Below, in pieces: positions 7,929 to 17,291 of a DNA stretch of 64,000 nucleotides. The translations under genes and the position numbers were made by a program. The stretch comes from Microscilla marina ATCC 23134 (GTDB lineage: Bacteria; Bacteroidota; Bacteroidia; Cytophagales; Microscillaceae), in assembly GCF_000169175.1 (NCBI RefSeq), contig NZ_AAWS01000025.1, positions 60,821-124,820 on the forward strand, written 5' to 3'. The notes beneath the pieces were generated by a model that was not told the origin of the DNA, made no database searches, and saw nothing but the letters and a program-made list of their open reading frames with translations. Each line of letters starts with the position of its first letter. The stretch's first letter is position 1.

Positions 7929-8798
7929 TTATACTGAGTACACATCGTTTAAAAACTGAATGACTGCCTTGCTAAAGGCGTGATTAGAGTCACCTGCCAC
8001 CATGTGTCCAGCACCCGATACATCTACACTTTGGGCGTGAGGAACTTTGTCTAAAAATTCTGCCATGACTTGCTCACTTACTACATCGCTCATGCCTCCG
8101 CGTACTATTAGGGTGGGTACACTTAGCTGATTGGCGGCAGCGTACATTCTTTGGGTGTCTTTCAGCACCTTGTCAGGGTTGGTACGCATCCAATGACGCA
8201 TAATTTTAGGGTCCCAATGCCAGTAATACCGTCCATCCTCTTTTTTACGCAGGTTTTTTTCCAGTCTTGACAAAGTCTTGGGACGAGGGCGATGAGGCAT
8301 ATAAGCTGCGACTGCATCAGCAGCCTCGTCAAGGTTGGCAAACCCCTGTTCCATGTTGGCACTCATAAACTTAAAGATACGTTCTACCCCTTTTTGCTCT
8401 ATACGTGGAGCCACATCTACCAGAATAACTGCAGAAGTAAACACCTCCTCCGATTCGCCCTGTGCCAGCATAGCTGTAAGCCCACCCATAGAGGCGCCCA
8501 CCAGTATAGGTTTACCCTTTAGTTGGGCTGCAATCATTTTTAAATCTTGTACCATCAGCTCCAGGTCATAGTTTTCTTCTTTGGCAGCCCAACTGCTTTT
8601 ACCATGTCCACGGGCGTCGTAAGCTACAGCGTACCAACCTTGCTCGGCAAGTAACTGGGCAGTTTCTCCCCACGAATGCCGGGTTTGTCCACCGCCGTGT
8701 AGTAGTATCACAGGTTTGGCTTGTGGGTTGCCCCAGGCTTCGGCAGCTATAGTTATTTCATGGTCAATGGTAAACTGAATAAGTGCAGGGTTGTTCAT
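7929..8798 (-). CDS. Alpha/beta-fold hydrolase
   Basis: A protein of 289 residues without a signal peptide, so probably cytoplasmic. The oxyanion-hole motif HGGGQTRHSW is at about 34-43, the nucleophile elbow GASMGG places Ser at 103, and the acid and histidine lie in IVRGGMSDVVS and GAGHMVAGD near the C terminus. The layout matches hydrolases of the epoxide hydrolase/haloperoxidase-like/esterase branch of the superfamily. Substrate cannot be read from the sequence. It lies 94 bp after the batA-like gene on the same strand and may be its last cistron, although the gap at 8799-8892 shows no terminator. Confidence 0.85.
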   Translation of the reverse strand: MNNPALIQFTIDHEITIAAEAWGNPQAKPVILLHGGGQTRHSWGETAQLLAEQGWYAVAYDARGHGKSSWAAKEENYDLELMVQDLKMIAAQLKGKPILVGASMGGLTAMLAQGESEEVFTSAVILVDVAPRIEQKGVERIFKFMSANMEQGFANLDEAADAVAAYMPHRPRPKTLSRLEKNLRKKEDGRYYWHWDPKIMRHWMRTNPDKVLKDTQRMYAAANQLSVPTLIVRGGMSDVVSEQVMAEFLDKVPHAQSVDVSGAGHMVAGDSNHAFSKAVIQFLNDVYSV

Positions 8799-8892
8799 TG
8801 GTTGATCTAATGGTTGTATTGTTAAATTGTTCGCCAGGTGAGGCGTAATATTGCTTGTGATCAGGCTCCTTGGTAGTTAGCTGCCAACTGGA

Positions 8893-9948
8893 TTAATCTT
8901 CCAGTACATTGCTCATAAAAGAGCTTTTGAGGGCAAGCCAAAGTACAATAAAGATGAGCCCCCAGGTGAGGTATACATAATAATAATCTTTGATACTTTT
9001 GAAGCGGTTTTCTATGATTTCGGTCTTTTCGAGGCGGTTAATTTCAGCAAAAACATTTTTCAATGCCTGGTTGTCTGAAGCCCGGTAAAACTTGCCTTCG
9101 CCTATTTTGGCAATTTCCCGCAATACCGATTCATCTACAGTGTTGTTTACATACTGGGGTTGTCCAAACATATCTCTGCCATAAGGCACTTTACCGCTTC
9201 TGCCCACCAAAATAGTGTAAATTTTAATGTTGTGTGCGGTGGCAAGCCTGGAGGCTGTAATGGGGTCAAGGTTGCCCGCTGTATTGTCGCCATCGCTTAT
9301 CAAAATTACTACTTTAGAGCGTGAAGCAGACTCTTGCATGCGGATGGTGCCCATACCCAGGGCGCTACCAATGGCGGTACCATTTTCTTGGATCATATCT
9401 TCGCGAATGTCTTCTATGTATCGTTTGAGTAGTTTGTAGTCGGTAGTGAGCGGCGACACAGAGTAAGCCTCTCCTGAGAAAATAACCAGTCCAATTCGGT
9501 CATATTTGCGCCCATGCACGAAGTTTTTTGCTACTAACTTGGCCGCTTCCAATCGGTTGGGGGTAAAGTCTTCGATCAGCATAGACTCTGAAATGTCAAG
9601 CGTGAGCAAAATGTCGATTCCTTCAGAAGTTTGGATAATTTCTTCGTTGGTACGTTGGGGGCGGGCAAGCGCTACCATAATGCAGATCATTGCCTGCAAC
9701 AGGATAAGAGAGGGGACAAAACGCAACCATTTTACCCTGCTCGACTGCATTTGTTCTTCCGAGAAGGCCACCTCTACTTTTTGCCGAAGACGTAAATGGA
9801 TAAGCCAACGAAGCACAAAAACAAGTGGAGTGGCAAGCGCCAAGTAAGCGTATAGCTCATTTTCCCACTCAAAACTGAGCAAAGTATTGGGTAAAAACCA
9901 TTCCGGGGACATCCACTCCCAGGTACTCGTCACTATATCATTAAGCAT
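8893..9948 (-). CDS. batA: BatA-like von Willebrand factor A domain membrane protein
   Basis: A protein of 351 residues with two N-terminal membrane helices (about 35-51 and 78-95), a vWA domain with a complete MIDAS motif (LDISES, Asp118-Ser122) and later ISDGDNTAG, and a C-terminal membrane helix (YYYVYLTWGLIFIVLWLALKS). This is the layout of BatA from the Bacteroides aerotolerance operon. Those proteins are thought to form a periplasm-facing complex with MoxR ATPases, and the biochemical role is unsettled. The start overlaps the end of the upstream membrane protein gene by 8 bp. No batB, batC or batD follows; the next gene is a hydrolase. Confidence 0.88.
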   Translation of the reverse strand: MLNDIVTSTWEWMSPEWFLPNTLLSFEWENELYAYLALATPLVFVLRWLIHLRLRQKVEVAFSEEQMQSSRVKWLRFVPSLILLQAMICIMVALARPQRTNEEIIQTSEGIDILLTLDISESMLIEDFTPNRLEAAKLVAKNFVHGRKYDRIGLVIFSGEAYSVSPLTTDYKLLKRYIEDIREDMIQENGTAIGSALGMGTIRMQESASRSKVVILISDGDNTAGNLDPITASRLATAHNIKIYTILVGRSGKVPYGRDMFGQPQYVNNTVDESVLREIAKIGEGKFYRASDNQALKNVFAEINRLEKTEIIENRFKSIKDYYYVYLTWGLIFIVLWLALKSSFMSNVLED

Positions 9949-10921
9949 CTCTTAGGCTCTCTTGTTTGGTCTCGTATCTCAATATAGAAAATTCTTTTAA
10001 TACTTCCAGTGATTCGCTGATGTCGCTGGCAATCGATTTTCCATAAATTACCCGGTCGATCATTTTGAGCGAATGCGCCAGTTCAGTGTTAGGTATTACC
10101 TGGCTTATTTCTTTAGAAGTGTAAGTACTAAAAGGTTTATCTTCTATGTATTCCAAGTGTTTTTTCCAGATAGTGAGTGCCTTTTCTATATCATTAATGG
10201 CTTTGCGCGAAGCAAAACGATTGGATAGGCGGTTAAACTCACGCAAAAAACGTGTGTGGCGTGCCTGAAACTGGTACAAGCTCAGGGCACGCCTGATGCG
10301 TTTACCCAAGGCAAGCCACCCAATGAGCAATACAATGGCAAATGCGCCAAACCCAGCCACCCAATAAGGGTAATTGACAAGTTCTTTGAGTGGGCGTGGT
10401 TGTACGTTTTCGCGGGTAGACAATTCTTTGATGTCACCTTTGACAAGTTCTTTGAGTATGATCGAATCAGGCTCAGCGTAAATAGTTACACAATCTTTGG
10501 GGGTAAGAATAAATATCGGAAGCGCAATCTTTTGGACTTTGTCTATTTCAAAAGTGGCCAGTTTATATACCACACTATCAAGACTGCCGCCTGAAGTGGT
10601 TTTAGTAGGGAAGTATTGTGTTTCGTAGAAATCAAAAGGGTCATAAAAATACTCTTTGCCCGGAAAAATCACCTCCATTTTGGCGGGGTGTTTAAAGCTA
10701 AGAGAATAATACAGAGGTACGCCTATAGCCGAACTGTCTTGTATAAAATACCCCACAGGTTTGTAGGCAGCATATTCGGGGGGTAATGCCATTTGTGTAG
10801 CGTCTTGTGCCGCTGTTTTACTGGGGTAGAGGCAAAGCAAGAGCAGTAGTATAAAACCAAGCCTAAGTGGTTGGTGTGCGAGCCGTTGCTTAATAAATAT
10901 GTTGTCAATGTATGTACTCAA
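9941..10921 (-). CDS. Bat-locus membrane protein (BatD/DUF4381-type neighbour, function unknown)
   Basis: A protein of 326 residues. It has a signal peptide (LRLGFILLLLLCLYPSKTAAQD), a beta-rich periplasmic part, one membrane helix (YPYWVAGFGAFAIVLLIGWLALG, about 190-212) followed by basic KRIRRAL, and a helical cytoplasmic tail. Such proteins sit between DUF58 and BatA genes in Bacteroidota. The only start in front of the signal peptide is TTG at 10919-10921, with an in-frame TAG two codons upstream, so translation probably starts at TTG. It overlaps batA and is 500 bp downstream of the DUF58 gene. Confidence 0.65.
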   Translation of the reverse strand: MSTYIDNIFIKQRLAHQPLRLGFILLLLLCLYPSKTAAQDATQMALPPEYAAYKPVGYFIQDSSAIGVPLYYSLSFKHPAKMEVIFPGKEYFYDPFDFYETQYFPTKTTSGGSLDSVVYKLATFEIDKVQKIALPIFILTPKDCVTIYAEPDSIILKELVKGDIKELSTRENVQPRPLKELVNYPYWVAGFGAFAIVLLIGWLALGKRIRRALSLYQFQARHTRFLREFNRLSNRFASRKAINDIEKALTIWKKHLEYIEDKPFSTYTSKEISQVIPNTELAHSLKMIDRVIYGKSIASDISESLEVLKEFSILRYETKQESLRDA

Positions 10922-10971
10922 TGTCTAGTCAATAGTTTGTCGTTCAATGTTGTTTTTTGGCTGTTTGTAGG

Positions 10972-11275
10972 GAGCTTTTAGCCTTTTCTTGAGCTATGAT
11001 GGGCTTTTAGCCTTTAGCTTTTTCTTTGAGCTATGATGGGCTTTTAGCCTTTAGCTTTTTCTTGAGCTATGATGGGCTTTTAGCCTTTAGCTTTTTCTTT
11101 GAGCTATGATGGGCTTTTAGCCTTTAGCTTTTTCTTTGAGCTATGATGAGCCTTTAGCCTTTTCTTGAGCTATGATGGGCTTTTAGCCTTTTTGTTCTCT
11201 GTATAGCTTTAGCCTTTAGCTTTTTCTTTGAGCTATGATGGGCTTTTAGCCTTTAGCTTTTTTTGATCTCTGTGT
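10972..11275. repeat. Tandem repeat, about 37-bp unit, seven copies
   Basis: The core gagctatgatg(g/a)g starts at 10991, 11028, 11064, 11101, 11138, 11167 and 11230, so the period is 36-37 bp for the first five, then 29 and 63 where units are cut or enlarged. Between cores lies cttttagcctttagcttttt. The array sits between the DUF58 gene and the Bat membrane protein gene, in what would otherwise be operon-internal DNA. A short stretch with agcttttagcctttagct also occurs near 25733-25760. The remaining gap (11280-11421) carries attcgtaatt-type repeats. Confidence 0.9.
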
Positions 11276-11421
11276 AACTTTAGTCTTTGATTATCATATT
11301 TGCGAATTTGTTAGGAATTGGTAACCCGTAGTTTCAGCGTTGCTTGCGTTCATTCGTAATTGATCCATTCGTAATTCGTAATTTTTTAATTCGTAATTAA
11401 TCAATTCATAATTCCCCTTAT

Positions 11422-12309
11422 TTATTTTACATTAATTTTCTTATTACGTACTTTAAATAGCTTGATGAGCTTGGGCACAATATCTTCATTTGTTTTGACA
11501 TTGAGGTAGTTAGCCCGGTATTTTCTGCAGGTAGCTTCCAACCCTTGCCTATTATAACGATAGCGGTCGATCAAACCCTTGCGAAACGAACGTGCTGAAG
11601 TATTGATCCACACCGTTTTTTGGGTCTCTTTGTCTACCAAAGGCACAATGCCCAATTTAGGCATTTTCATCTCTTTTTCGTCTAACAAATGAATCACAAT
11701 CAAGTCGTGCTTGCGTGCCATTGCCTTAAGCGAATGCAGGTAATTTTGATTGTCGATAAAATCGGATACTAAAATTACAATGCTGCGACGCTTCATGAGG
11801 TTGAGGGCATAATGAATAAACTTGGTGATATTGGTTTGTCCCGATTCAGGAATTAACTTGAACAGGTTCAACACAATTTCGTACCCTTTTTTCATTCCTT
11901 TGTCAGGTTTTATGTAGCGTTCTTTTCGGTCGCTGAAACAGATCAACCCCACCTGACTGGCTTCTTTTACTGCTGACAATGCCAATACGCTGCATATTTC
12001 TTTGCCTACATCTAACTTGGTACGTTTTTTTGTCCCCACTTTTTGCGAGTCGCTCACATCGAGCAAAAAATAAATTGTTTGTTCTTTTTCTTCTCTAAAA
12101 ACCTTGATATAAGTTTCTTCCCCTTTGGCGCTCACGTTCCAGTCAATCCTTCGCACATCGTCGCCGTATTGGTACTCGCGCACATCATCAAACTCCAGTC
12201 CCGAACCCTTAAACACCGAGTCGTAACTTCCGCGCATTTGGGCATTTACTGCCTTACGGATACGTACTTCGTAGTGTCTGATTTTAGATAAAATTTCTTT
12301 CATTTCCAT
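11422..12309 (-). CDS. DUF58 domain protein (MoxR/Bat-associated, vWA-like)
   Basis: A protein of 295 residues. The DUF58 signature GSGLEFDDVREYQYGDDVRR followed by IDWNVSAKGEETYIKVFREE is present at about 36-73. A vWA-like fold follows, with a metal-site-like DVSDS at 84-88 and a later VSDFIDN. Proteins of this family normally pair with a MoxR AAA ATPase encoded just upstream and with BatA/B downstream. Here no moxR is adjacent; a WG-repeat gene on the same strand lies 590 bp upstream. There is no signal peptide or membrane helix, so it is cytoplasmic. ATG at 12309 and an in-frame ATG at 12303 are equally possible. A TATATTTG box is at 12335-12342 on this strand, without a clear -33 TTG. Confidence 0.88.
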   Translation of the reverse strand: MEMKEILSKIRHYEVRIRKAVNAQMRGSYDSVFKGSGLEFDDVREYQYGDDVRRIDWNVSAKGEETYIKVFREEKEQTIYFLLDVSDSQKVGTKKRTKLDVGKEICSVLALSAVKEASQVGLICFSDRKERYIKPDKGMKKGYEIVLNLFKLIPESGQTNITKFIHYALNLMKRRSIVILVSDFIDNQNYLHSLKAMARKHDLIVIHLLDEKEMKMPKLGIVPLVDKETQKTVWINTSARSFRKGLIDRYRYNRQGLEATCRKYRANYLNVKTNEDIVPKLIKLFKVRNKKINVK

Positions 12310-12394
12310 AACCCGAATGTCTGATGATGAATTACAAATATAGTTGAATTATTCAATAGATAATGAGTAATTAGTTAGAAGCCCCGACAGGGTT

Positions 12395-12562
12395 CTAGTG
12401 CTCTGGGTACTAAATTCCTTTCACATCTTTCGGCTTCTTTTGCCTGCTGACTTCACCTAAAAAAACTCACGTAGCTTAAGCTATGCTCGTTTTTTGGAGG
12501 TTTGACAGCCACCAAAATAAACTCGAAATAGTATATAAACTACTTAGTTCCCAAAACACTAG
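12395..12562. mobile_element. MITE-like element, family 1 copy A (168 bp)
   Basis: Terminal inverted repeats ctagtgctctgggtactaa (12395-12413) and its counterpart at 12544-12562 match at 16 of 19 positions. The interior contains cggcttcttttgcc, ctgacttc, cgtagctt-agctatgctc and aaaataaactcgaa, all found in opposite orientation in the element at 36519-36687, which has almost the same length. No reading frame is present. It is a non-autonomous element or structured intergenic repeat. The rest of 12310-12899 shows no gene. Confidence 0.65.
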
Positions 12563-12899
12563 GTGCCCCACAAACGGGATGTCGGCATAACCTCCACTAG
12601 GTACACCCTGTTTAACTTTGTTGAGCTCATCACAGCAAGCTGCTGTAGATTCAATTCATAAGCAGCTGACAAATTCATAGTATGCTCATTTTAAGTGGGT
12701 TATGAATTTGTTAGTTAAAAATTCGTAGCCCATGGTTTAGTAATTAGTCAGGAGTGGTTAATTCTTAATTCCTAACTCAAGTTACGCAGTTTTCTGAAGG
12801 TCACATGTTTCTATTGTTGAGCAATGCGTAGCCCAACCATTGAACAATAAAGCCATATAACCATCAAAATAAGTAGGTCTGCGTAACTTCAGTTCTTAA

Positions 12900-14444
12900 C
12901 TACCAACCCCAATATTCATGACGAAAAATAGCAATTCCATCCTGAAAACTAAATGCTTGGGCATATTTTATCGGAATCACGACTTTGCCATTTTTATCAA
13001 TATAACCATATTTATCGCCTTTTTTCACTACCGCCAAGCCTTCCGAAAAGGGATAAGCCAGGTTGTATTGGCAATCAATCACTAGTCTTCCTTGGGTATC
13101 AACAAAGCCGTACTTACCAAGTTTTTCTACATAAATGAGCCCTTCTTTTGCCTCATCTTGATGAGTGCTATAAATGGTATCTGATATTTTTTTGCCCATA
13201 CTGTCTAGTATAGCGTAACGTTCGCCTTGTGGCGCAAAATATACATTGCCTACTTTTTGGGGTGCTTTGTCGAACTGAGGAGGAGTAATCATTTTCCCGT
13301 GGGTGTCCATGATGCCATGCTTGTCGTTGAGTGTTACTACCAATATCTCTGGCTGCAACAAAGCAAAACGATAGGCTTGAGGTGTATTGAGTATTTCTTT
13401 ACCCTTGATGTCTATTAAACCAGTTTTTTTGTCTTTTTCAAAGCTGAGCAATTGCGTTGTTAATACCTTTAGCTTATCGTATTGGGCAGGCATGAGCAGT
13501 TTGCCTGTTTTGTCAATGGCTCCCCAGTATCCCCCTTTTTTTACTAAACCGATTCCTTTATAAAAATCTTCGACCTTATCAAATTGATAATCAATCACCA
13601 CCTTGCCAGTAGTGTCCATTAGACCATATAGTTTGTCTTTTTGCACTGCCTGCAAACCTTCGGCAAAGCTGCCTGCCACGTTGGTAAACTGTGGGTTAAC
13701 TACCATTTTGCCTGTAGTGTCCATAAATCCATACAAGCTGTCTTTTTTGAGGGCGGCTAACCCTCCCGAAAAAGTATAAACATTTTTTAATTTTGCAGGA
13801 ATCACTTCTTTGCCTTGGCGGTTTACAAAGCCATAAAAGCCTGCTTTTTCTACTCTTGCGAGCCCATCATAAAAGAAAGTGACTTTGTCATAAGTGGGTT
13901 GAATCAATACTTTGCCTTGGCGGTTTACAAAGCCATAAAGCCCGTTTTTCACGAATGGAGCTATAGGTTTGTTAGGTTCAAAAAAAATAGGTTTGTCTGT
14001 TTTGAGGTCAATAAAGGTGTTAGTTTGGCGATTGAAAAGCCCATATTTTTTATCTTTTTGGAGCATACACATAGGTGAGTGTACCAATACATCTACCTTA
14101 TCGTATACTATAGGGCATACCTCTTTGCCTGTTTTGTCTATATAGCCCCATTTCTCCCCTTTTTTTACTGCGGCAACTCCTCCGATAAAGCCCGTACTGA
14201 GATCGTATTGAGGCTTTATTACAAACTCACCTTTAGCATTGATAAATCCATACTTGCCCCCATTTGCTACTCCCCAAAGTCCTTCACCATATTTGCTAGG
14301 GTTAAGGTAGCCAAACTTAGCTTTGACGACTATCTTGCCAGTTTTGTCAATAAAACCGTATTTATATTTTTGTTGGATTGTAAGTATGATTACTATAGCT
14401 ATAATAGCAATTGCTATGAGGGAATAAGAGATTTTTTTAGTCAT
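12900..14444 (-). CDS. WG-repeat protein with N-terminal membrane anchor
   Basis: A protein of 514 residues. After an uncleaved-looking hydrophobic N terminus (YSLIAIAIIAIVIILTI, about 6-22) it consists of about eleven WG repeats, each roughly 40-45 residues, recognised by YGFIDKTGKIVV, YGFINAKGEFVI, WGYIDKTGKEV, YGFVNRQGKVLI, YGLMDTTGKVVI and YGFVDTQGRLVI, with intervening F-G-L-A-V segments. WG repeats form beta-propeller-like or stacked structures found in many Bacteroidota surface proteins; no enzymatic residue is known. The final repeat ends at GIAIFRHEYWGW. Probably exposed to the periplasm. Confidence 0.9.
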   Translation of the reverse strand: MTKKISYSLIAIAIIAIVIILTIQQKYKYGFIDKTGKIVVKAKFGYLNPSKYGEGLWGVANGGKYGFINAKGEFVIKPQYDLSTGFIGGVAAVKKGEKWGYIDKTGKEVCPIVYDKVDVLVHSPMCMLQKDKKYGLFNRQTNTFIDLKTDKPIFFEPNKPIAPFVKNGLYGFVNRQGKVLIQPTYDKVTFFYDGLARVEKAGFYGFVNRQGKEVIPAKLKNVYTFSGGLAALKKDSLYGFMDTTGKMVVNPQFTNVAGSFAEGLQAVQKDKLYGLMDTTGKVVIDYQFDKVEDFYKGIGLVKKGGYWGAIDKTGKLLMPAQYDKLKVLTTQLLSFEKDKKTGLIDIKGKEILNTPQAYRFALLQPEILVVTLNDKHGIMDTHGKMITPPQFDKAPQKVGNVYFAPQGERYAILDSMGKKISDTIYSTHQDEAKEGLIYVEKLGKYGFVDTQGRLVIDCQYNLAYPFSEGLAVVKKGDKYGYIDKNGKVVIPIKYAQAFSFQDGIAIFRHEYWGW

Positions 14445-14502
14445 ATTAGGGACAATTTTTTAGGTAAAGGTTACCCAAGATAAAATATACGCTGCCAAAT
14501 AA

Positions 14503-14543
14503 CAACAAAAAAACCCAACACCTCTCAAGGAAGTATTGGGTTT
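14503..14543 (-). terminator. Terminator of the MFS transporter gene
   Basis: aaacccaacac (14511-14521) pairs with gtattgggttt (14533-14543) with one G-T mismatch. The A run at its left (aacaacaaaaaaa) becomes a T run on the reverse strand, as expected for a leftward transcript ending after 14592. Confidence 0.8.
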
Positions 14544-14591
14544 GGTCATTGATTCATTAATCTATAATATTAATCCATAATTAATGCGAAT

Positions 14592-15791
14592 TTAGTTAAG
14601 TGCAATGCTGTTGCGGAGATAATGCTTGATTGCCATAGAAAAAAAGTAAATGCCAGCAAATACAAACATCAGGGCGCAAAACTGAAACATTTGAGCAGTA
14701 GAAGCCCAATTGGCAACATAGCCCAGTATGATCGAGCCTAAGCCAATGCCCAAGTCAACCGCTGCATAATAAGTAGCATTTGCTACTCCACGGCGTTCGG
14801 GTATTACCATATTCATGACCATTGTTTGCAGGGTAGGAATAATAGACCCACAACCCAAGCCTATGATAAAACCAGCCGTGAGGTATACTATTAGGCTGTG
14901 CCCAGTGGCAGACAGCAACAAAAAGCCCACAAAGCCCAATATAAAGCTTAACAGCATAATTTGTTGGGGGCCTTTTTTATCCATCAGCTTGCCCGCATAA
15001 GGGCGCGAAATGCTTACCCCGATTGCCAGTAGCAAAAAGAACATGCCACTGTGTCCTACACCTGTTTCGGTGCCGTATACTGCCGCAAAAGCAAATATGC
15101 TGGCGTAGGCAAAGCCAAATAAAAATACTACTACTGATGCATGGCTTGCTTTAGCCTCAAACATTTGTCCTTTTTTGCGGGGGGCAGGAGCCACTTGTTT
15201 GCTTTCGCTGGTTGCTTGGGCAATGCTGGGATATTTTACCATATAGGCAAGTATCAGCGATGCTATAGAAACACCAAAGCCTATATAAAATAGCAGCGAG
15301 AAGTTGTTGTTGCCCAATATCCAAAGCCCCGCCAAAGGCCCTAGTGCCATCGACAGTGTAACCGAAAGCCCAAAATAACCTATGCCTTCGCCTCTGCGAC
15401 GGGCAGGGACAAGGTCAGCCGGAATGGTTCCCCCTCCGGTAGTGACCATGCCCCAGGCAAAACCGTGCAGAAAACGCAAACTTAAAAGAAGTAAAAAGGT
15501 AGTGGCATAGCTATACAAAAACATAGAAAAGGCATACAATACCATAGATATGATGTAGACTTTGCGGCGCCCGAAGGTGTCAAGCGCATAGCCGCTAAAT
15601 GGCCTGATCAATAAAGCCGACAGCGCATATAAACCTATGATGTAACCAATCTTTGTTTTATCTTCTTCGAGTACTTGAGTAACATATAGAGGCAATACCG
15701 GAAGTAAAAAATAAAACCCGGCTGCCATGAGCAAGTACGACAAGCAGAACAATACGAAGTCTCTTGTCCATAGTGTTTCTTTGTGTCTCAC
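14592..15791 (-). CDS. Major facilitator superfamily transporter
   Basis: A protein of 399 residues with about twelve hydrophobic helices. Motif A-like segments occur after helix 2 (GYALDTFGRRKVY, about 67-79) and in the second half (GKLMDKKGPQQ). A cytoplasmic loop rich in Lys/Ser/Ala (about 195-212) divides the two halves. These features fit a drug/metabolite:H+ antiporter-like MFS exporter; the substrate is unknown. The first usable start is GTG at 15789-15791. The TetR-family gene 141 bp upstream on the same strand probably regulates it, suggesting efflux of a sensed compound. Confidence 0.88.
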   Translation of the reverse strand: MRHKETLWTRDFVLFCLSYLLMAAGFYFLLPVLPLYVTQVLEEDKTKIGYIIGLYALSALLIRPFSGYALDTFGRRKVYIISMVLYAFSMFLYSYATTFLLLLSLRFLHGFAWGMVTTGGGTIPADLVPARRRGEGIGYFGLSVTLSMALGPLAGLWILGNNNFSLLFYIGFGVSIASLILAYMVKYPSIAQATSESKQVAPAPRKKGQMFEAKASHASVVVFLFGFAYASIFAFAAVYGTETGVGHSGMFFLLLAIGVSISRPYAGKLMDKKGPQQIMLLSFILGFVGFLLLSATGHSLIVYLTAGFIIGLGCGSIIPTLQTMVMNMVIPERRGVANATYYAAVDLGIGLGSIILGYVANWASTAQMFQFCALMFVFAGIYFFSMAIKHYLRNSIALN

Positions 15792-15932
15792 AACATGTGA
15801 AATTTTAATGTTCTTTAATATATTTTAAATTTTTTTGGCTTGTAGCCAATTTTGTTGGTGTAAATAACCTGATATTGATGATAGCCAGCAGAAGAAGGAT
15901 GACTGATATTTAAGTGTATAGTGTTGTATCTT

Positions 15933-16577
15933 TTAAGAAGCAGGCTTTGCTACCAGCTTCATTATTTCAAAGTATTCTACCTTGCCCTTGTCGGTAAGGT
16001 GCGGATAATGCAGCATCCAGATAGACTCCAACGCTCGTTTTTTATCCATCGCCACTGTACCGTCTTTTTTGCATTCTTGTTTGATCCACACTTGGTTGAG
16101 CCAAAATACACGCACAATCCAAACTGTATTAGAGAGTTGGTCATAAATGCCTGGAATAGGTTCGGGTTGAAACAACCCACTGCCTATATAGTAATTGATC
16201 AAAGCTCTGCCTTGTGCCGTTCGGCGATGGGCACGCTCGCGGTACAGCTTGCCCACTGCGGGGTAGTCGCGTAGTATTTCTATAATATCTAAAAAGAAAA
16301 AACGGTAACGATCCTGAAAATCAATCATTTGCTTAAAAAGCGCGTGAAAATGGTGCAATGTTACCAAGCCATTGGGCAATATTTCTATTTCTTTCGACTC
16401 AAAAATGTATTTATACACATCTTCGATCAAGTCAGTCTTACACTTGTAATGGTACGATAAGTTTCCCCGGCTAATCTCTAGTGCATCGGCAATATCACGC
16501 GAAGTGGTATTCTTGATCCCCTTCTTGTTGAATATCTCAATTGCCATCTGTACTATTTTTTCCTTGGTAGACGCCAT
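15933..16577 (-). CDS. TetR-family transcriptional regulator
   Basis: A protein of 214 residues with an N-terminal TetR helix-turn-helix: KEKIVQMAIEIFNKKGIKN, then TTSRDIADALEISRGNLSYH and YKCKTDLIEDVYKY. The pattern 'iF-kkGi--tt-rdIA-alg-s-gnlyyHfk-K--L' is diagnostic. The C-terminal ligand domain has many aromatic residues (FQDRYRFFFLDIIEI). It is likely to repress the MFS gene directly downstream on the same strand. A TATATTTG box lies at 16656-16663 on this strand, about 80 bp before the start, but its -33 partner is unclear. Confidence 0.9.
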   Translation of the reverse strand: MASTKEKIVQMAIEIFNKKGIKNTTSRDIADALEISRGNLSYHYKCKTDLIEDVYKYIFESKEIEILPNGLVTLHHFHALFKQMIDFQDRYRFFFLDIIEILRDYPAVGKLYRERAHRRTAQGRALINYYIGSGLFQPEPIPGIYDQLSNTVWIVRVFWLNQVWIKQECKKDGTVAMDKKRALESIWMLHYPHLTDKGKVEYFEIMKLVAKPAS

Positions 16578-16727
16578 CGTTACAAGTTTAAGTTTTACTT
16601 TTTATCAAAATGGTGGCTGTAGACAATATTGGTAGCCTTTCCCTAAATGATGTTGCAAATATAGGGCGAATAGTTTATATAAAAAAGTAAAATTAGTGCA
16701 AAGTGACTAGAGTAAGCAAAAAAAATA

Positions 16728-17291
16728 TTAGGGGGTGACCTTTAGGCCAGTCGATTTACTGATTTCTTCTACCAGAAAGTTGACATTTTCGCTAAAATCA
16801 ATGACCTGAAGGATACCTGTTTCTTCATAATGATTGATTACAAATGAAATATTGGTATAATAGCTCTCCAGCTTTTCCCAGATGGCTTCTACATCATGGG
16901 TATTGGCTTGTTGCATACGTTCAATAATCATTTGCTCGTTAATGACCAGCGATACAGTATTGATATTTTGGTAGCCAAACAGAGGGGCTATTTCGGCAAT
17001 AGATTCTGCCTCAGAGGTGTTTTTGGGGAAGTTGATAAAAACGAGTAACTCTTCGTTTTGGTGTTGTTTGAAGCTTTCGTATAATAGTTGCTCAGTAACT
17101 GAGAGGGGAATTACCTGACCTTTTTGGATATAACTGGACAATAAACTGCCCAACTTGCTTTTTTCTCTTACTTCTTTACGCATCAAATCACTTACTGATA
17201 AAGATACGCCTTTGTAGTAATCTGCTATTTGCAAGCCAGTATGACTACTGCCAGAATAAGGAGGGCCGTATATAATTAAGATTTGCTTCAT
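16728..17291 (-). CDS. Adenylate-kinase-like protein with degenerate P-loop (probable pseudoenzyme)
   Basis: A protein of 187 residues whose layout follows short adenylate kinases: P-loop region GPPYSGSSHTG (9-19), then VSDLMRKEVREKSKLGSLLS, then a stretch like YIQKGQVIPLSVTEQLL, FINFPKN in place of DGFPRT, and a C-terminal ERMQQAN...IWEKLESYYTNISFVINHY like the family's R-x-E-xx-x-R-L-x-x-Y segment. However the invariant Lys of GxPGxGKGT is Ser15, and the Asp and Arg of DGFPR are absent (INFPK). I infer that it does not phosphorylate AMP and may instead be a binding or scaffold protein. It is monocistronic. Confidence 0.65.
   Translation of the reverse strand: MKQILIIYGPPYSGSSHTGLQIADYYKGVSLSVSDLMRKEVREKSKLGSLLSSYIQKGQVIPLSVTEQLLYESFKQHQNEELLVFINFPKNTSEAESIAEIAPLFGYQNINTVSLVINEQMIIERMQQANTHDVEAIWEKLESYYTNISFVINHYEETGILQVIDFSENVNFLVEEISKSTGLKVTP

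Noticed and set aside
10972..11275. CRISPR-like appearance of the 37-bp tandem repeat
   Set aside because: Units are adjacent with no unique spacers of constant length, and no cas genes are near; it is a simple tandem repeat.
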